A DNA stretch of 21,863 nt from assembly GCA_964583865.1 (NCBI GenBank), contig CAZOXZ010000028.1:1-21863 (forward strand), given 5' to 3'. This document shows, in pieces, positions 1 through 8,346 of this stretch. The translations under genes were made by a program, and so were the position numbers. Under the pieces are notes generated by a model. It had not been told where the DNA came from and searched no databases. It was given only the letters and a program-made list of their open reading frames with translations. Numbering within the stretch: the first letter of the stretch is position 1; each line of letters opens with the position of its first letter. The DNA is from DASSBG01 sp964583865. Its GTDB lineage: Bacteria > Pseudomonadota > Gammaproteobacteria > Xanthomonadales > Rhodanobacteraceae.

Positions 1-65
1 TCGTTCTCAAAATGGCTGTGCCTCGCTCACATGGTTCCTACCGCCCAGGCTCCTGAGCCACAGGC

Positions 66-3000
66 TCACGACTCGAACCCCGACTGGAAGATGATGTCCC
101 CGGCATCCGGCAACGACCGACACTGCTGCGGCAGCTGCCCGCGTGACCACGCGGTGCCGCCGACATCCTGGGGCACGACGTAGTCGACGACGTACATGGT
201 GTGCCGGTAGCCGGTGCTGGACTGGTCCACCTGACGGTAGGCATACGGCCGCGCGTTGTACTTGCAGGCGTTGACATACTCGGCGGTGTTGTAGGGCGCA
301 TCAAAGCCGCCGACGCTGCCGCCCATGTCCAGGCCTTCGCGCCAGAACGTGATGCTCTGGTAATCACGGGTCACGCCGCTGGAGAACTGTGTGGAGCCGC
401 CCGCCACGAAACTGGCGCCAAGCGACAGGGAAGCCTCGAACTCGGCACCGACGCTGGTGGATGACTCGAAGCTGCGCGTCGTGCCGGCGGACGTGCCGGC
501 TTCACTGGCATAACTCCACTGGGTGACGCCGGGATAGCCGATGGCGACATTGTCGAGAATCGAAAAATTGCGATTGCTTGCCATCAACTCGGCATCGTTC
601 TGGCACCCCTGGAGATAGGGCCCGTCGGCACCCCAGCTCGGTCCGCTGGCCGGCCCCGTGCCGAGCCACAGCAGGTCACCGTGCACTTCGACCGCACGAA
701 AGGCAGCGGTCGACGCGTCCCACAACTTGGCCTCGAACAGGCCGTCGTGCAGGTGCGGGTCGCAAATCGCTGCCGGGTAACGTGGCGGATCCTGGTGAAC
801 GTCGCCGAATACCTGGATTTCGGCAACATTCAGCCGTGCTGTCGCGGGACTCTGCAAGCGGATGTAGCGTGCCAGCAAGGGCTCGCTGCCCGTCGACATT
901 CCGGGGTTGTCCAGCCAGGTCCAGATGTTCCAGCGTGCACGGATGATACCGGCGAAATTGTCCGGCGCGAACATCTGCACGCCCGGCCCGGCCGGCAAGC
1001 CAGCCGTGGGCATGGGCGTCGTGGAGGTGTAGACGCGGAAGCCGGTCAGGTCGGCCGTCGGCTGGTCGTCCGGCCCGAAGACGCGGATGTTGGTGATGGC
1101 CCGTACGGAGCCAAGGTCGATCTCCAGATACGGTTGGTTGCGCGACTGCGACTCGACATGGGTCGTGAAACGACCATCGGTCAGCAACTGCAGCCCCGCG
1201 CCCGGCAGGAAACCGGCATTGCTGGTCACCGGCTTGAACAGTGCGATGCTGGCCCAGTCGCGGGTGACGGGCACCCAATTGGGCGGCGGATTGCCACCCG
1301 AGGCCTGCGCCCAGGCGCGCGGAAACTCGCGGTTCCAGTAGCCGGGTGACATCGGCGCGCGGCTGGTGCTGTTCTCCGGATCATGAATTTCGCAGATGCG
1401 CAGGGCGCTGTCCGGATCCAGCCCCACATCCGCCTGCGACACATCGTAGCTGTAGCAGTAGAAGGTATTGGTCTCCACCGTCACCAGGCCATCAGCACCG
1501 GGCTGCGTAAAGCCTTCGGTCACCGCAAATGACCGCTCCTTTCCCGCAACGGTACCGTCGGCCGCCTGATGGAAACGCTCGGCGGTGGTGCGCAGGGAAG
1601 CCGATCCTCCGAGGATGCCGAGGAGATCGACGCCCAGATCGACACCGACGTATCCCGAGATCGCCGACGAGGTATAAGACCCATAGCGACTCTCCAGGGA
1701 TTCTCCGTTGCTGGTCGAACGGCCGAATGACGCGGTGCGGTCGGTATTGGCTTGCAGGCGCTCGAAGTAGGGCGGCGCCCAGATCACCTGGTGAATCTTC
1801 GACTCGGTAACGGCACGACAATCGGCACCGATGGTCGCCTCGACCGAGTCCCCGTCAAAGTCGACCGACAGCAAGGCCAGCACCGCAAGCTGGTCAATCG
1901 GAGTGTCTGTTCCTGCCTGCTCGAGCATGTGCCGTCCGACCAGGGTCGGCGGCGCCGGCTCGTCGTACTGGACATTCCAGACCGAACGCAGCAAGCCCTC
2001 GCCCTGGGCACTGCCGCTGCCCTTGCGTGCCAGGGTCACGATCTCCGGACGGCCGTCCCGATCCATGTCACCCAGCACGACACGCACCGGACCGAAGTGC
2101 AGCAGATTTCCGGATTGATAGGCCGCGGCAAAGGTCGGGCTGGGCAATACCTGCATCATGGTATGGCTCAGGTCCAGTTCGCCGCCGCTTGACGTTCCGC
2201 TGTCGACCACGATCGGCAGCGTGTAGCTGTCCGTGTAGTGCACCGGGCCGTCGGCCGTCGTCACGGTTTGTGCCACGCTGAGGGTCACGTGGTAGGTCCC
2301 GGGCCCGGGGAACTGATGGTTGGGGTTGCGCACATTGCTGGTCTGGCCATCGCCGAAATTCCAGCGTGGCGTGCCGGCATCGATGGGGCCCGGGAAACCG
2401 ACCGAGTCATCATGGAACTGGACGGTGGTGTCACTGCGGAAATAGCTGAACGCTGCGGTCAGCTCCGTGCTTGCCTTGTAGACATCGACCTGCAGCGCTC
2501 CGTCCGCGAACACATTCCGCGCCACCACGATCTCCTTCTTGATGCTGTCGTCGATGTTTCCCACCACGGCATCCCAGGTATCCGGCAGGTACTCGTGGTT
2601 GCTGACCAGTTGACTGGAATCGAACATGTCTCCGTTGGCCCGAGTGGGCATCACGATCTGGGTGACCTGCCCGTTGCCGTCGTGGACCAGACGAAAATGC
2701 TGCAGGAACTGGACGACCTGATAAAGGCTGCCGTTGCCGCCGCTGGTTTCGAAGCCTGCATGCAGCACCATCTCGTCCGCCATCGTGCCGGCCACATCGC
2801 CCAGCTCCAGGTCCAGCCGTTCGATCTTCTTGATGTCGGCACCACCATTGGCCGTGTCGAAGGCACCGTCGACAAGCATCAGGAACGGCTCCCTGCTGGC
2901 CACGTTGGTATCGCCGGACTTGACGTGCAAGGCCGGGGTGGTCGACTGGTATTCCAGCACGTGGTATCCAAGTTGTCGCGTGGAACTTGCCGACCCGCTT

Positions 3001-3878
3001 GCGTATGTCTCGGCCAGCACCACCAATTGCTCGCGCCCGTTCAGGAACAGGCGGCCGGCGGCAATGGCGCTTGCGCCGATGACGATCGCACCGCTGGACG
3101 GTGCCCAATGCCAGGTGCCGGCCGCAATGCCGTCGGCCTGGGCGATGCCGCCCTCGTCATCGCCGGTCAGGATGTAGGCGGTCATCGACCCCTGGCTGCC
3201 AGCATCGGTGACCAGCACGGCAAGCTCCTGGCGGCCATCCTGCGAGCCATCCAGGTCACCGGCCACCAGCTGCACCTGCGAGAACGGCGCGGTCAGGTGC
3301 CACGTGCTGAACAAGTCGATATCGGTGCCATAGTACGGCTGGCGGCGAAATACGCCGAGGGTCAGCTGGTTCCCCGGGCTCTCGGTGGCGATGACGATTT
3401 CGTCGCGGCCATCACCATCAAGGTCCACGGGCAGGGCTTGCAGCAAGTCGCCCGTGGCGCCGTGGTAGTAATGCCAGTATTCGGCGAGCGACTGCTGCAA
3501 TGGCGGGGCGCCCGGCCCCGCGTTGGCCGACAGGTTCCACTCGCGCAAGAGCTCGGCGTCGGGAGCGCCGTTGTATTGCACCAGGTCGACCACTTCCATG
3601 TCGCCTCCCAATGTCAGGCGACGACCGAACGGCGTCTGGTCACAGGAAATATCGGCACTGGGCGCGGCCACGAGCGCTGGCGCGGCGCTCACGGCAGGCG
3701 GCAGCAACAACGCAGCGGCTGCCAGCATGACGGCAAACACGATGGCCGGCTGCCCTGCCCGCATCCGCCGCAACAGCGACGTGGACGCGTGGGCGTGATG
3801 CGATGTGGCAGGTCGCCGGTGAGCAATGCCACGCAAGCCGCGTGCGCGTTTCAAGGTGAACAAGCCAAGGGTGATCAT
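66..3878 (-). CDS. Secreted FG-GAP/PKD/discoidin multidomain protein
   Basis: This is a predicted exported 1270-aa protein. The ATG at 3878 is chosen because AGGAGAGG lies just upstream. A hydrophobic segment at about residues 44-66, ending in a VSA-A site, looks like a signal peptide, though it follows an unusually long basic N-terminus; Met39 is an alternative start. FG-GAP/VCBS-like calcium-loop motifs occur near residues 151-163 (DLDGDGRDE), 208-222, 439-452, 602-615 and 672-680. A PKD-like domain (WNFGDG, GTYHVTL) spans about 485-560, and a discoidin/F5-8C-like domain about 885-1026. Two amphipathic Gly/Ser-rich strand segments lie at about 735-765 and 1120-1170. The protein ends in DIIFQSGFES, a tail I recall from secreted proteins of Lysobacterales. 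Adhesion or ligand binding at the surface is inferred from the domains; no enzymatic motif was seen. It lies 107 bp downstream of the kinase gene on the same strand. Confidence 0.85.
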   Translation of the reverse strand: MITLGLFTLKRARGLRGIAHRRPATSHHAHASTSLLRRMRAGQPAIVFAVMLAAAALLLPPAVSAAPALVAAPSADISCDQTPFGRRLTLGGDMEVVDLVQYNGAPDAELLREWNLSANAGPGAPPLQQSLAEYWHYYHGATGDLLQALPVDLDGDGRDEIVIATESPGNQLTLGVFRRQPYYGTDIDLFSTWHLTAPFSQVQLVAGDLDGSQDGRQELAVLVTDAGSQGSMTAYILTGDDEGGIAQADGIAAGTWHWAPSSGAIVIGASAIAAGRLFLNGREQLVVLAETYASGSASSTRQLGYHVLEYQSTTPALHVKSGDTNVASREPFLMLVDGAFDTANGGADIKKIERLDLELGDVAGTMADEMVLHAGFETSGGNGSLYQVVQFLQHFRLVHDGNGQVTQIVMPTRANGDMFDSSQLVSNHEYLPDTWDAVVGNIDDSIKKEIVVARNVFADGALQVDVYKASTELTAAFSYFRSDTTVQFHDDSVGFPGPIDAGTPRWNFGDGQTSNVRNPNHQFPGPGTYHVTLSVAQTVTTADGPVHYTDSYTLPIVVDSGTSSGGELDLSHTMMQVLPSPTFAAAYQSGNLLHFGPVRVVLGDMDRDGRPEIVTLARKGSGSAQGEGLLRSVWNVQYDEPAPPTLVGRHMLEQAGTDTPIDQLAVLALLSVDFDGDSVEATIGADCRAVTESKIHQVIWAPPYFERLQANTDRTASFGRSTSNGESLESRYGSYTSSAISGYVGVDLGVDLLGILGGSASLRTTAERFHQAADGTVAGKERSFAVTEGFTQPGADGLVTVETNTFYCYSYDVSQADVGLDPDSALRICEIHDPENSTSRAPMSPGYWNREFPRAWAQASGGNPPPNWVPVTRDWASIALFKPVTSNAGFLPGAGLQLLTDGRFTTHVESQSRNQPYLEIDLGSVRAITNIRVFGPDDQPTADLTGFRVYTSTTPMPTAGLPAGPGVQMFAPDNFAGIIRARWNIWTWLDNPGMSTGSEPLLARYIRLQSPATARLNVAEIQVFGDVHQDPPRYPAAICDPHLHDGLFEAKLWDASTAAFRAVEVHGDLLWLGTGPASGPSWGADGPYLQGCQNDAELMASNRNFSILDNVAIGYPGVTQWSYASEAGTSAGTTRSFESSTSVGAEFEASLSLGASFVAGGSTQFSSGVTRDYQSITFWREGLDMGGSVGGFDAPYNTAEYVNACKYNARPYAYRQVDQSSTGYRHTMYVVDYVVPQDVGGTAWSRGQLPQQCRSLPDAGDIIFQSGFES

Positions 3879-3985
3879 GATCCTCTCCTGCTTCAAGGCA
3901 TCGGACGCAGCCACGATGGCCACCGTCTCACCCTGTACAACGACAGCTCGCCCCGGATTCCCTCACCGGCCACCAGGAGCCTGGA

Positions 3986-6556
3986 TCATTTTTCTGACAC
4001 GGTTTGCTCCGGCGTGTCGGCCAGCATGGCTTGCCAATGGGCAGCCTGGCCGGGCTCACCCCTGGCCGTGTAGAGCGCGACGTAATCCCGGATCACGGCC
4101 TGGACGGCCGGGTGGTTCCGGCCGAAGCCCGGCGCCTGATTGATGATGGCCCAGGCCCGACCCAGCACTTTGTCCGCCTCGGCATACTTTTGCTCGCGCA
4201 GGAGAATGGTGGCCAGCTTCTCGCGGAAGATCGCGCGGTAGACGCTGTTTGCGCTGGTCACCGCATCCGCCGTCGCCAGTGCCGCACGTGCCAGACGGTC
4301 CGCCTCGCCCAGTTCGCCGGCATCGCGCAGCAACAGGGCAAAATTCATGCGTGCCAGCGCCGCACGCAGGCTGTTGTCGCCGTACAACGCGATGCTTGCC
4401 CGCAGCACCTCCTGGTAGTACGGCCGTGCCTCGGCATTGCGGCCGGGCTGCTGGCGAATGGCCCCGCCAAGATTGGAGAGCATGTTGATGGTCAACGGAT
4501 GGTCGCGGCCGAAGCTGCCGATGGCGCGTTGCACCGCCGGTTCCAGCAAGGCCTCGGCCCGGGCGAACTGCTCTTGCTGCAAATAGGTGATGGCAAGGCC
4601 GTTGACCGCACTGAGAGACCTGGAATTGGCCTTGCCGTACCTGGCATCGAGGCGTGGGATCAGCTCCTCGTACAAGCCGCGCGCTCTGTCGTAATGAGCC
4701 AGCTTGGACTCGGCATAGGCCAGGCTGCGCATGGCCTCCAGGGTATTGCCGGCGTCTTTGCCCAGCACCCGCTGCATCCGCGGCACGACATCGGCGTAAC
4801 GATCACGGCAAACCGCGAAGCGCCCGTCATCGCAAAACGCGCCGGCGCGGGTCGCCTCGGCACGCAGACGAACCGGGTCATCGGCCGGCAGCCGGGCCGC
4901 GTCGCTCACGGCCTTCTCCAGCACCGCCAGGGCTTGCTTGCGGTGCCCCGCGTTGCCCAGGATGCGGGCCTTGCTGACGCGCAGCCTGACCCTCTCATCG
5001 AGATCAGCCTGCCCATTTTGCGCTGCCGTGATGGCCGCATCGATGTGATGCATGGCCTGATCGTACTCGCCGATGCTGTTGTAGCTGATGGCAATCGTTC
5101 GCTCGACCGCCATGCGCACTGCCGGCTGGCCGGCCAGTTGCGTCGCGGCCCGCTCGCCCGCCGAATCCAGCACCAGTCGCATCAGGCTGCGATCCTTGCC
5201 TTTGGCCAGGTCAGGGTCAATGCCACCGAGCATGGTCTGCACGAAATCGGCAACTTGCCGCGCCTTGGCAGATTCCGTCTGCGCCTCGTGGGCGGCGGCC
5301 AGGGCGCGATCACGCTGGGCCGCGAGCCGGCGCTCGTTGACCAGTGACTGCACCAACAAGGTAGCCACGGACAGCACGATCAGCCCGCCGACGGCGACCG
5401 GCCAGGCATGTCGGCGCATGAAGGCCAATGCTCGCCGCGGCGCGGCAACGTGCACCCCGGGCGGCGGACGACGGTCCAGCACGGCCTCCAGGTCACGTTT
5501 CAGTGATTCCACCGTCCCGTAGCGGTCGGCCGGATCAGGCGCCAGGCAACGCGCCAGCACGCGGCCAAGATCCCCGCGAAGATGCTTTGCGAGCCGGCGC
5601 ACATCGCAACCGCGCCGTTCGGCGAGTTGTTGCTGACGCTCGTCCGGCAGCTGTCGAAAGCGCGTCCCGACCAGCAAGCTGTCACCAAGGCTGCGCGATC
5701 GCGTGCCGGCAGCCCATGGCAACACACCGGCACACAGCTCGTACAGCACCAGGCCGACGCTGAAAATGTCACTGCTGGTGCCCACCACCTCTCCAGCCAT
5801 CTGTTCGGGGCTGGCGTAGTTGGGCGTGAATGGATGCAGGGTCGTGCCACCGCCGACGACATCGCCCGACAACAGGCGTGCAATGCCGAAGTCCAGAAGC
5901 TTCGGGATGCCATCGGCGGTCACCAGGACGTTGCCCGGCTTCAGGTCGCGGTGCACCACCAGCGACCTGTGGGCGTAGGCCAGCGCCGACAACAGGCCGT
6001 GGGCAAGACGCAAGCGCTGCGCCACGCCAAGGCGATGCCCATCGCACCAGGCAAGCAAGGGCATGCCGTCGACGTATTGCATGGCCATCCACGGCCGGCC
6101 CTCGGCATCGGTACCGGCATCGATGAGGGTGGCGATATTGGGGTGGTTCAAGCGCGCCAGAATGCGGCATTCACCGGCAATACGGGCGGCCATTGCATCG
6201 TCAGCCAGGCTGCCACGTGCCACTTTCAGCGCCACGCGCTGCTCGAAGTCCTGCACTTTGCGCTCGGCCAGGAACACCGCACCCATCCCGCCTTCGCCCA
6301 GCAACTCCAGCAGGCGGAAGCCGCCCAGCTCGCGGCCAAGCCAGGCTGTGGCATCGAAGGCCACACTGCGACGCAGCGACGCGACTGCCCGCGAGACAAG
6401 ATCCGGGCCGGTGGCATCACGGGCCAACAAGCGCTCCAGCCGGCGCGCGAGGGCAGGATCATTGCCGCGTAGCTGCTCCAGCCAGCGGCCCCGCTCGGCG
6501 GGCGGCATATCCAGCGCATGGTCGAAAAGAGCACGCAAGGACAGTTTGCTGTTCAC
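3986..6556 (-). CDS. Transmembrane serine/threonine protein kinase with TPR region
   Basis: This 856-aa protein is predicted to phosphorylate Ser/Thr residues of unknown targets. The kinase domain spans about residues 78-360 and its key residues are intact: glycine loop GEGGMG (87-92), Lys111, HRD (202-204) followed by LKPGN, DFG (222-224), and SPE (249-251) in place of APE. A short helical N-terminal region (1-70) is of the kind seen in kinases paired with X6-type ECF sigma factors. One transmembrane helix (about 385-404) separates the cytoplasmic kinase from a long helical C-terminal half with TPR-like repeats, which should be periplasmic. The start is GTG at 6556; its TGA-sharing overlap (GTGA) with the upstream sigma gene and the GAGG in the sigma 3' end indicate translational coupling. 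Which signal the TPR half senses cannot be told from the sequence. Confidence 0.93.
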   Translation of the reverse strand: MNSKLSLRALFDHALDMPPAERGRWLEQLRGNDPALARRLERLLARDATGPDLVSRAVASLRRSVAFDATAWLGRELGGFRLLELLGEGGMGAVFLAERKVQDFEQRVALKVARGSLADDAMAARIAGECRILARLNHPNIATLIDAGTDAEGRPWMAMQYVDGMPLLAWCDGHRLGVAQRLRLAHGLLSALAYAHRSLVVHRDLKPGNVLVTADGIPKLLDFGIARLLSGDVVGGGTTLHPFTPNYASPEQMAGEVVGTSSDIFSVGLVLYELCAGVLPWAAGTRSRSLGDSLLVGTRFRQLPDERQQQLAERRGCDVRRLAKHLRGDLGRVLARCLAPDPADRYGTVESLKRDLEAVLDRRPPPGVHVAAPRRALAFMRRHAWPVAVGGLIVLSVATLLVQSLVNERRLAAQRDRALAAAHEAQTESAKARQVADFVQTMLGGIDPDLAKGKDRSLMRLVLDSAGERAATQLAGQPAVRMAVERTIAISYNSIGEYDQAMHHIDAAITAAQNGQADLDERVRLRVSKARILGNAGHRKQALAVLEKAVSDAARLPADDPVRLRAEATRAGAFCDDGRFAVCRDRYADVVPRMQRVLGKDAGNTLEAMRSLAYAESKLAHYDRARGLYEELIPRLDARYGKANSRSLSAVNGLAITYLQQEQFARAEALLEPAVQRAIGSFGRDHPLTINMLSNLGGAIRQQPGRNAEARPYYQEVLRASIALYGDNSLRAALARMNFALLLRDAGELGEADRLARAALATADAVTSANSVYRAIFREKLATILLREQKYAEADKVLGRAWAIINQAPGFGRNHPAVQAVIRDYVALYTARGEPGQAAHWQAMLADTPEQTVSEK

Positions 6557-7101
6557 GTCGCCTCGATCCGCTCAGCCAGCCAGGCCTTGGCAAAACGCAG
6601 ATCCCGATCCACCGTGGCTTCGGAAACCTGCACCACCGTGCTGATCTCGCAGTACGTCATGCCACCGAAATAATGCAGCTCGGTAACCCATGCTGCGCGT
6701 GGTTCTTCATGTTCCAGCGCGACCAGCGCCTCCTCCAGCCCCAGCATGGTTTCATCGGCGGGCAATTGCTCGCCGTTGGCAAGGGTCAGCGAGACCTGGA
6801 TGCCGCCGTCGCGCTTGTGCCGTGCAAGGCCACGCGCATGATCGACGAGGATCTGGCGCATGGCGCGCGCGGCCACGGCCAGAAAATGGGCTCGATCCTT
6901 GCAGACTACACCGCTGCCGGCCAGCTTCAACCAGGCTTCGTTGGCCAGCGCCGTGGGTTGCAGCGTGTGTGCCGGTGACTGCTGGCGCATCAGGGCGCCG
7001 GCAATACGCCGCAGCTCGCCGTACACCTGCGGCACAAGCGCATCAAAAGCCGTACGGTCACCCGTGTGCCAAGCGGCCAGTTGTTCCGCGACATGCGTCA
7101 C
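6553..7101 (-). CDS. ECF-type RNA polymerase sigma factor (X6-like group)
   Basis: This 182-aa protein should direct RNA polymerase to a dedicated set of promoters. The region-2-like part contains the sequence PTALANEAWLKL and an HFLAVAARAMRQILVDHAR-like helix, typical of the Sig-70_X6 group. The C-terminal part (about 130-178) has the region-4 helix-turn-helix pattern around MTYCEISTVVQVSEATVDRDL. The start is GTG at 7101, preceded by GAGG eight bases upstream. The gene overlaps the downstream kinase gene by 4 bp, an arrangement repeatedly seen for this sigma group, where the kinase may act in place of a classical anti-sigma factor; that regulatory link is inferred. No anti-sigma gene was seen nearby. 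The 127-bp gap upstream may hold the promoter. Confidence 0.92.
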   Translation of the reverse strand: MTHVAEQLAAWHTGDRTAFDALVPQVYGELRRIAGALMRQQSPAHTLQPTALANEAWLKLAGSGVVCKDRAHFLAVAARAMRQILVDHARGLARHKRDGGIQVSLTLANGEQLPADETMLGLEEALVALEHEEPRAAWVTELHYFGGMTYCEISTVVQVSEATVDRDLRFAKAWLAERIEAT

Positions 7102-7228
7102 CGGTTTGCCTCAACGGCCCGGAGGTTCGAGTGTAACGCGCCTGCGGCTGCGGCGTCTGCCCACGATGGCAGGTTTCCTTGCACCAACAAGGCCAACCCG
7201 GCAGCTTCGACATTGCCAGTGCCGCAGG

Positions 7229-7579
7229 TCACGGCGTCCAGGGATGGCGCATTTCCTGGCCGCCGCAACGCACCCAAACGCGCAGATCCTCCGGCATCAC
7301 GCTGACCGAGAAGACATCGTCCGTGCCTGAGAAGACGCCTTGCTCATCCCGGTTGAACATGATTTCCCTCAAACCCGGCTTGGCCTTGTCCATGACGTCC
7401 TGCAACACTTCCGAGCCGGTGATGGCCGGCGAGCCGAGTTCGACCCAGTCCATGCCCAGCTCCTGCTCTACACGATCGACGCAAGCCTGCGCGGCACTGT
7501 CGCCTGCCGACTGGCAGCCCGCCAGGAGCATGCCGGCAAGCACCAGCCCGGCAAGTTTCACGATGACATGCTTTCTCAT
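7229..7579 (-). CDS. Small predicted lipoprotein of unknown function
   Basis: This encodes a 116-aa protein with a short basic N-terminus (MRKH), a hydrophobic stretch and a lipobox LAGC with the acylation cysteine at residue 22, so it should be anchored in the inner or outer membrane facing the periplasm. The mature part is about 94 residues, acidic, with two further cysteines (33 and 104) that could form a disulfide. The start at 7579 is favoured over longer frames by the strong GGAGGAAG Shine-Dalgarno ending one base before the ATG region and by the signal sequence. I do not recognise the family. It is divergent from the uracil-DNA-glycosylase-family gene (143-bp gap) and lies upstream of the sigma gene on the same strand. 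Confidence 0.8.
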   Translation of the reverse strand: MRKHVIVKLAGLVLAGMLLAGCQSAGDSAAQACVDRVEQELGMDWVELGSPAITGSEVLQDVMDKAKPGLREIMFNRDEQGVFSGTDDVFSVSVMPEDLRVWVRCGGQEMRHPWTP

Positions 7580-7722
7580 GCTTCCTCCCACGCCGGGATT
7601 CCCGGCCCGATGGTCACCCGTGGCAACCGGACAACGAAACAGAACCAACTGCACACGAGATTGCAATAATGCACCGTTTGCACCGCCCGTGGAAGTGCCG
7701 GCAAGCATCTGTCGACAGGCGT

Positions 7723-8331
7723 ATGATGCACGCCATGCCGGAAGCCATGGACAAGTTGCTGGCCGAGATTCGGGCCTGCCGTATTTGCGAGGAACATCTG
7801 CAACTGGGCCCGCGCCCGGTGGTACAGGCGGCACCAACGTCCCGGATTCTGGTCATCAGCCAGGCGCCCGGCCGCAAGGTGCACGAGACGGCCATTCCCT
7901 TCAACGATCCCAGCGGCGACACGCTGCGTGCCTGGATGGGCATCGACAAGGCCCGGTTTTACGATCCCGATTGCCTGGCCATCGTGCCGATGGGTTTCTG
8001 CTATCCCGGCAAGGGCAAGTCCGGCGACCTGCCGCCGCGCCCGGAATGCGCGCCTGCCTGGCACCCGCGCATCATGCCGTTGCTGAAAAACGTGCGCCTG
8101 ACCTTGCTGGTTGGCAACTACGCCATCCGCGCCAAGCTGGGCAGCAAGGCCGCACCATCCATGACACAGGCGTGTCGCGACTGGCGCACACACCTGGAGA
8201 CGGGCCGGCTTCCGCTGCCCCATCCCAGCCCACGCAACGTCGGCTGGTTCAAGCGCAACCCGTGGTTCGAGGACGAGGTCCTGCCGACGCTGCAAGCAGA
8301 AGTCGCCAGCGCATTGCAGGCCCGCAGCTGA
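7723..8331 (+). CDS. Uracil-DNA glycosylase family protein
   Basis: This is a 202-aa member of the uracil-DNA glycosylase fold, predicted to act in base-excision repair or on a related base or nucleotide. Visible motifs are CRIC near the N-terminus (19-22), VISQAPGRKVH (44-54; the motif-1 position), PFNDPSGD (59-66), the PMGFCYPGKGKSGD stretch (89-102), TLLVGNYA (127-134) and PLPHPSPRN (164-172; the motif-2 position). Motif 1 reads SQAPG where family 4 enzymes have GE(A/E)PG, so the usual acidic residue is Gln here. The start is placed at 7723 because AGG precedes it; Met at 7726 or 7735 is also possible. The gene stands alone and converges with the sensor kinase gene, whose 3' end lies 15 bp away. 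Confidence 0.85.
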   Translation: MMHAMPEAMDKLLAEIRACRICEEHLQLGPRPVVQAAPTSRILVISQAPGRKVHETAIPFNDPSGDTLRAWMGIDKARFYDPDCLAIVPMGFCYPGKGKSGDLPPRPECAPAWHPRIMPLLKNVRLTLLVGNYAIRAKLGSKAAPSMTQACRDWRTHLETGRLPLPHPSPRNVGWFKRNPWFEDEVLPTLQAEVASALQARS

Positions 8332-8346
8332 AACGGTCGCGGGGAT

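Noticed and set aside
48..59. Terminator after the large secreted protein
   Set aside because: The GGCTC/GAGCC hairpin has only 5-bp arms and a 2-nt loop, and no T-run follows on the minus strand.
2238..4073. Open frame of 611 codons on the plus strand opposite the large secreted protein
   Set aside because: No domain or coherent hydrophobic pattern. The minus-strand frame has clear FG-GAP, PKD and signal-peptide features.
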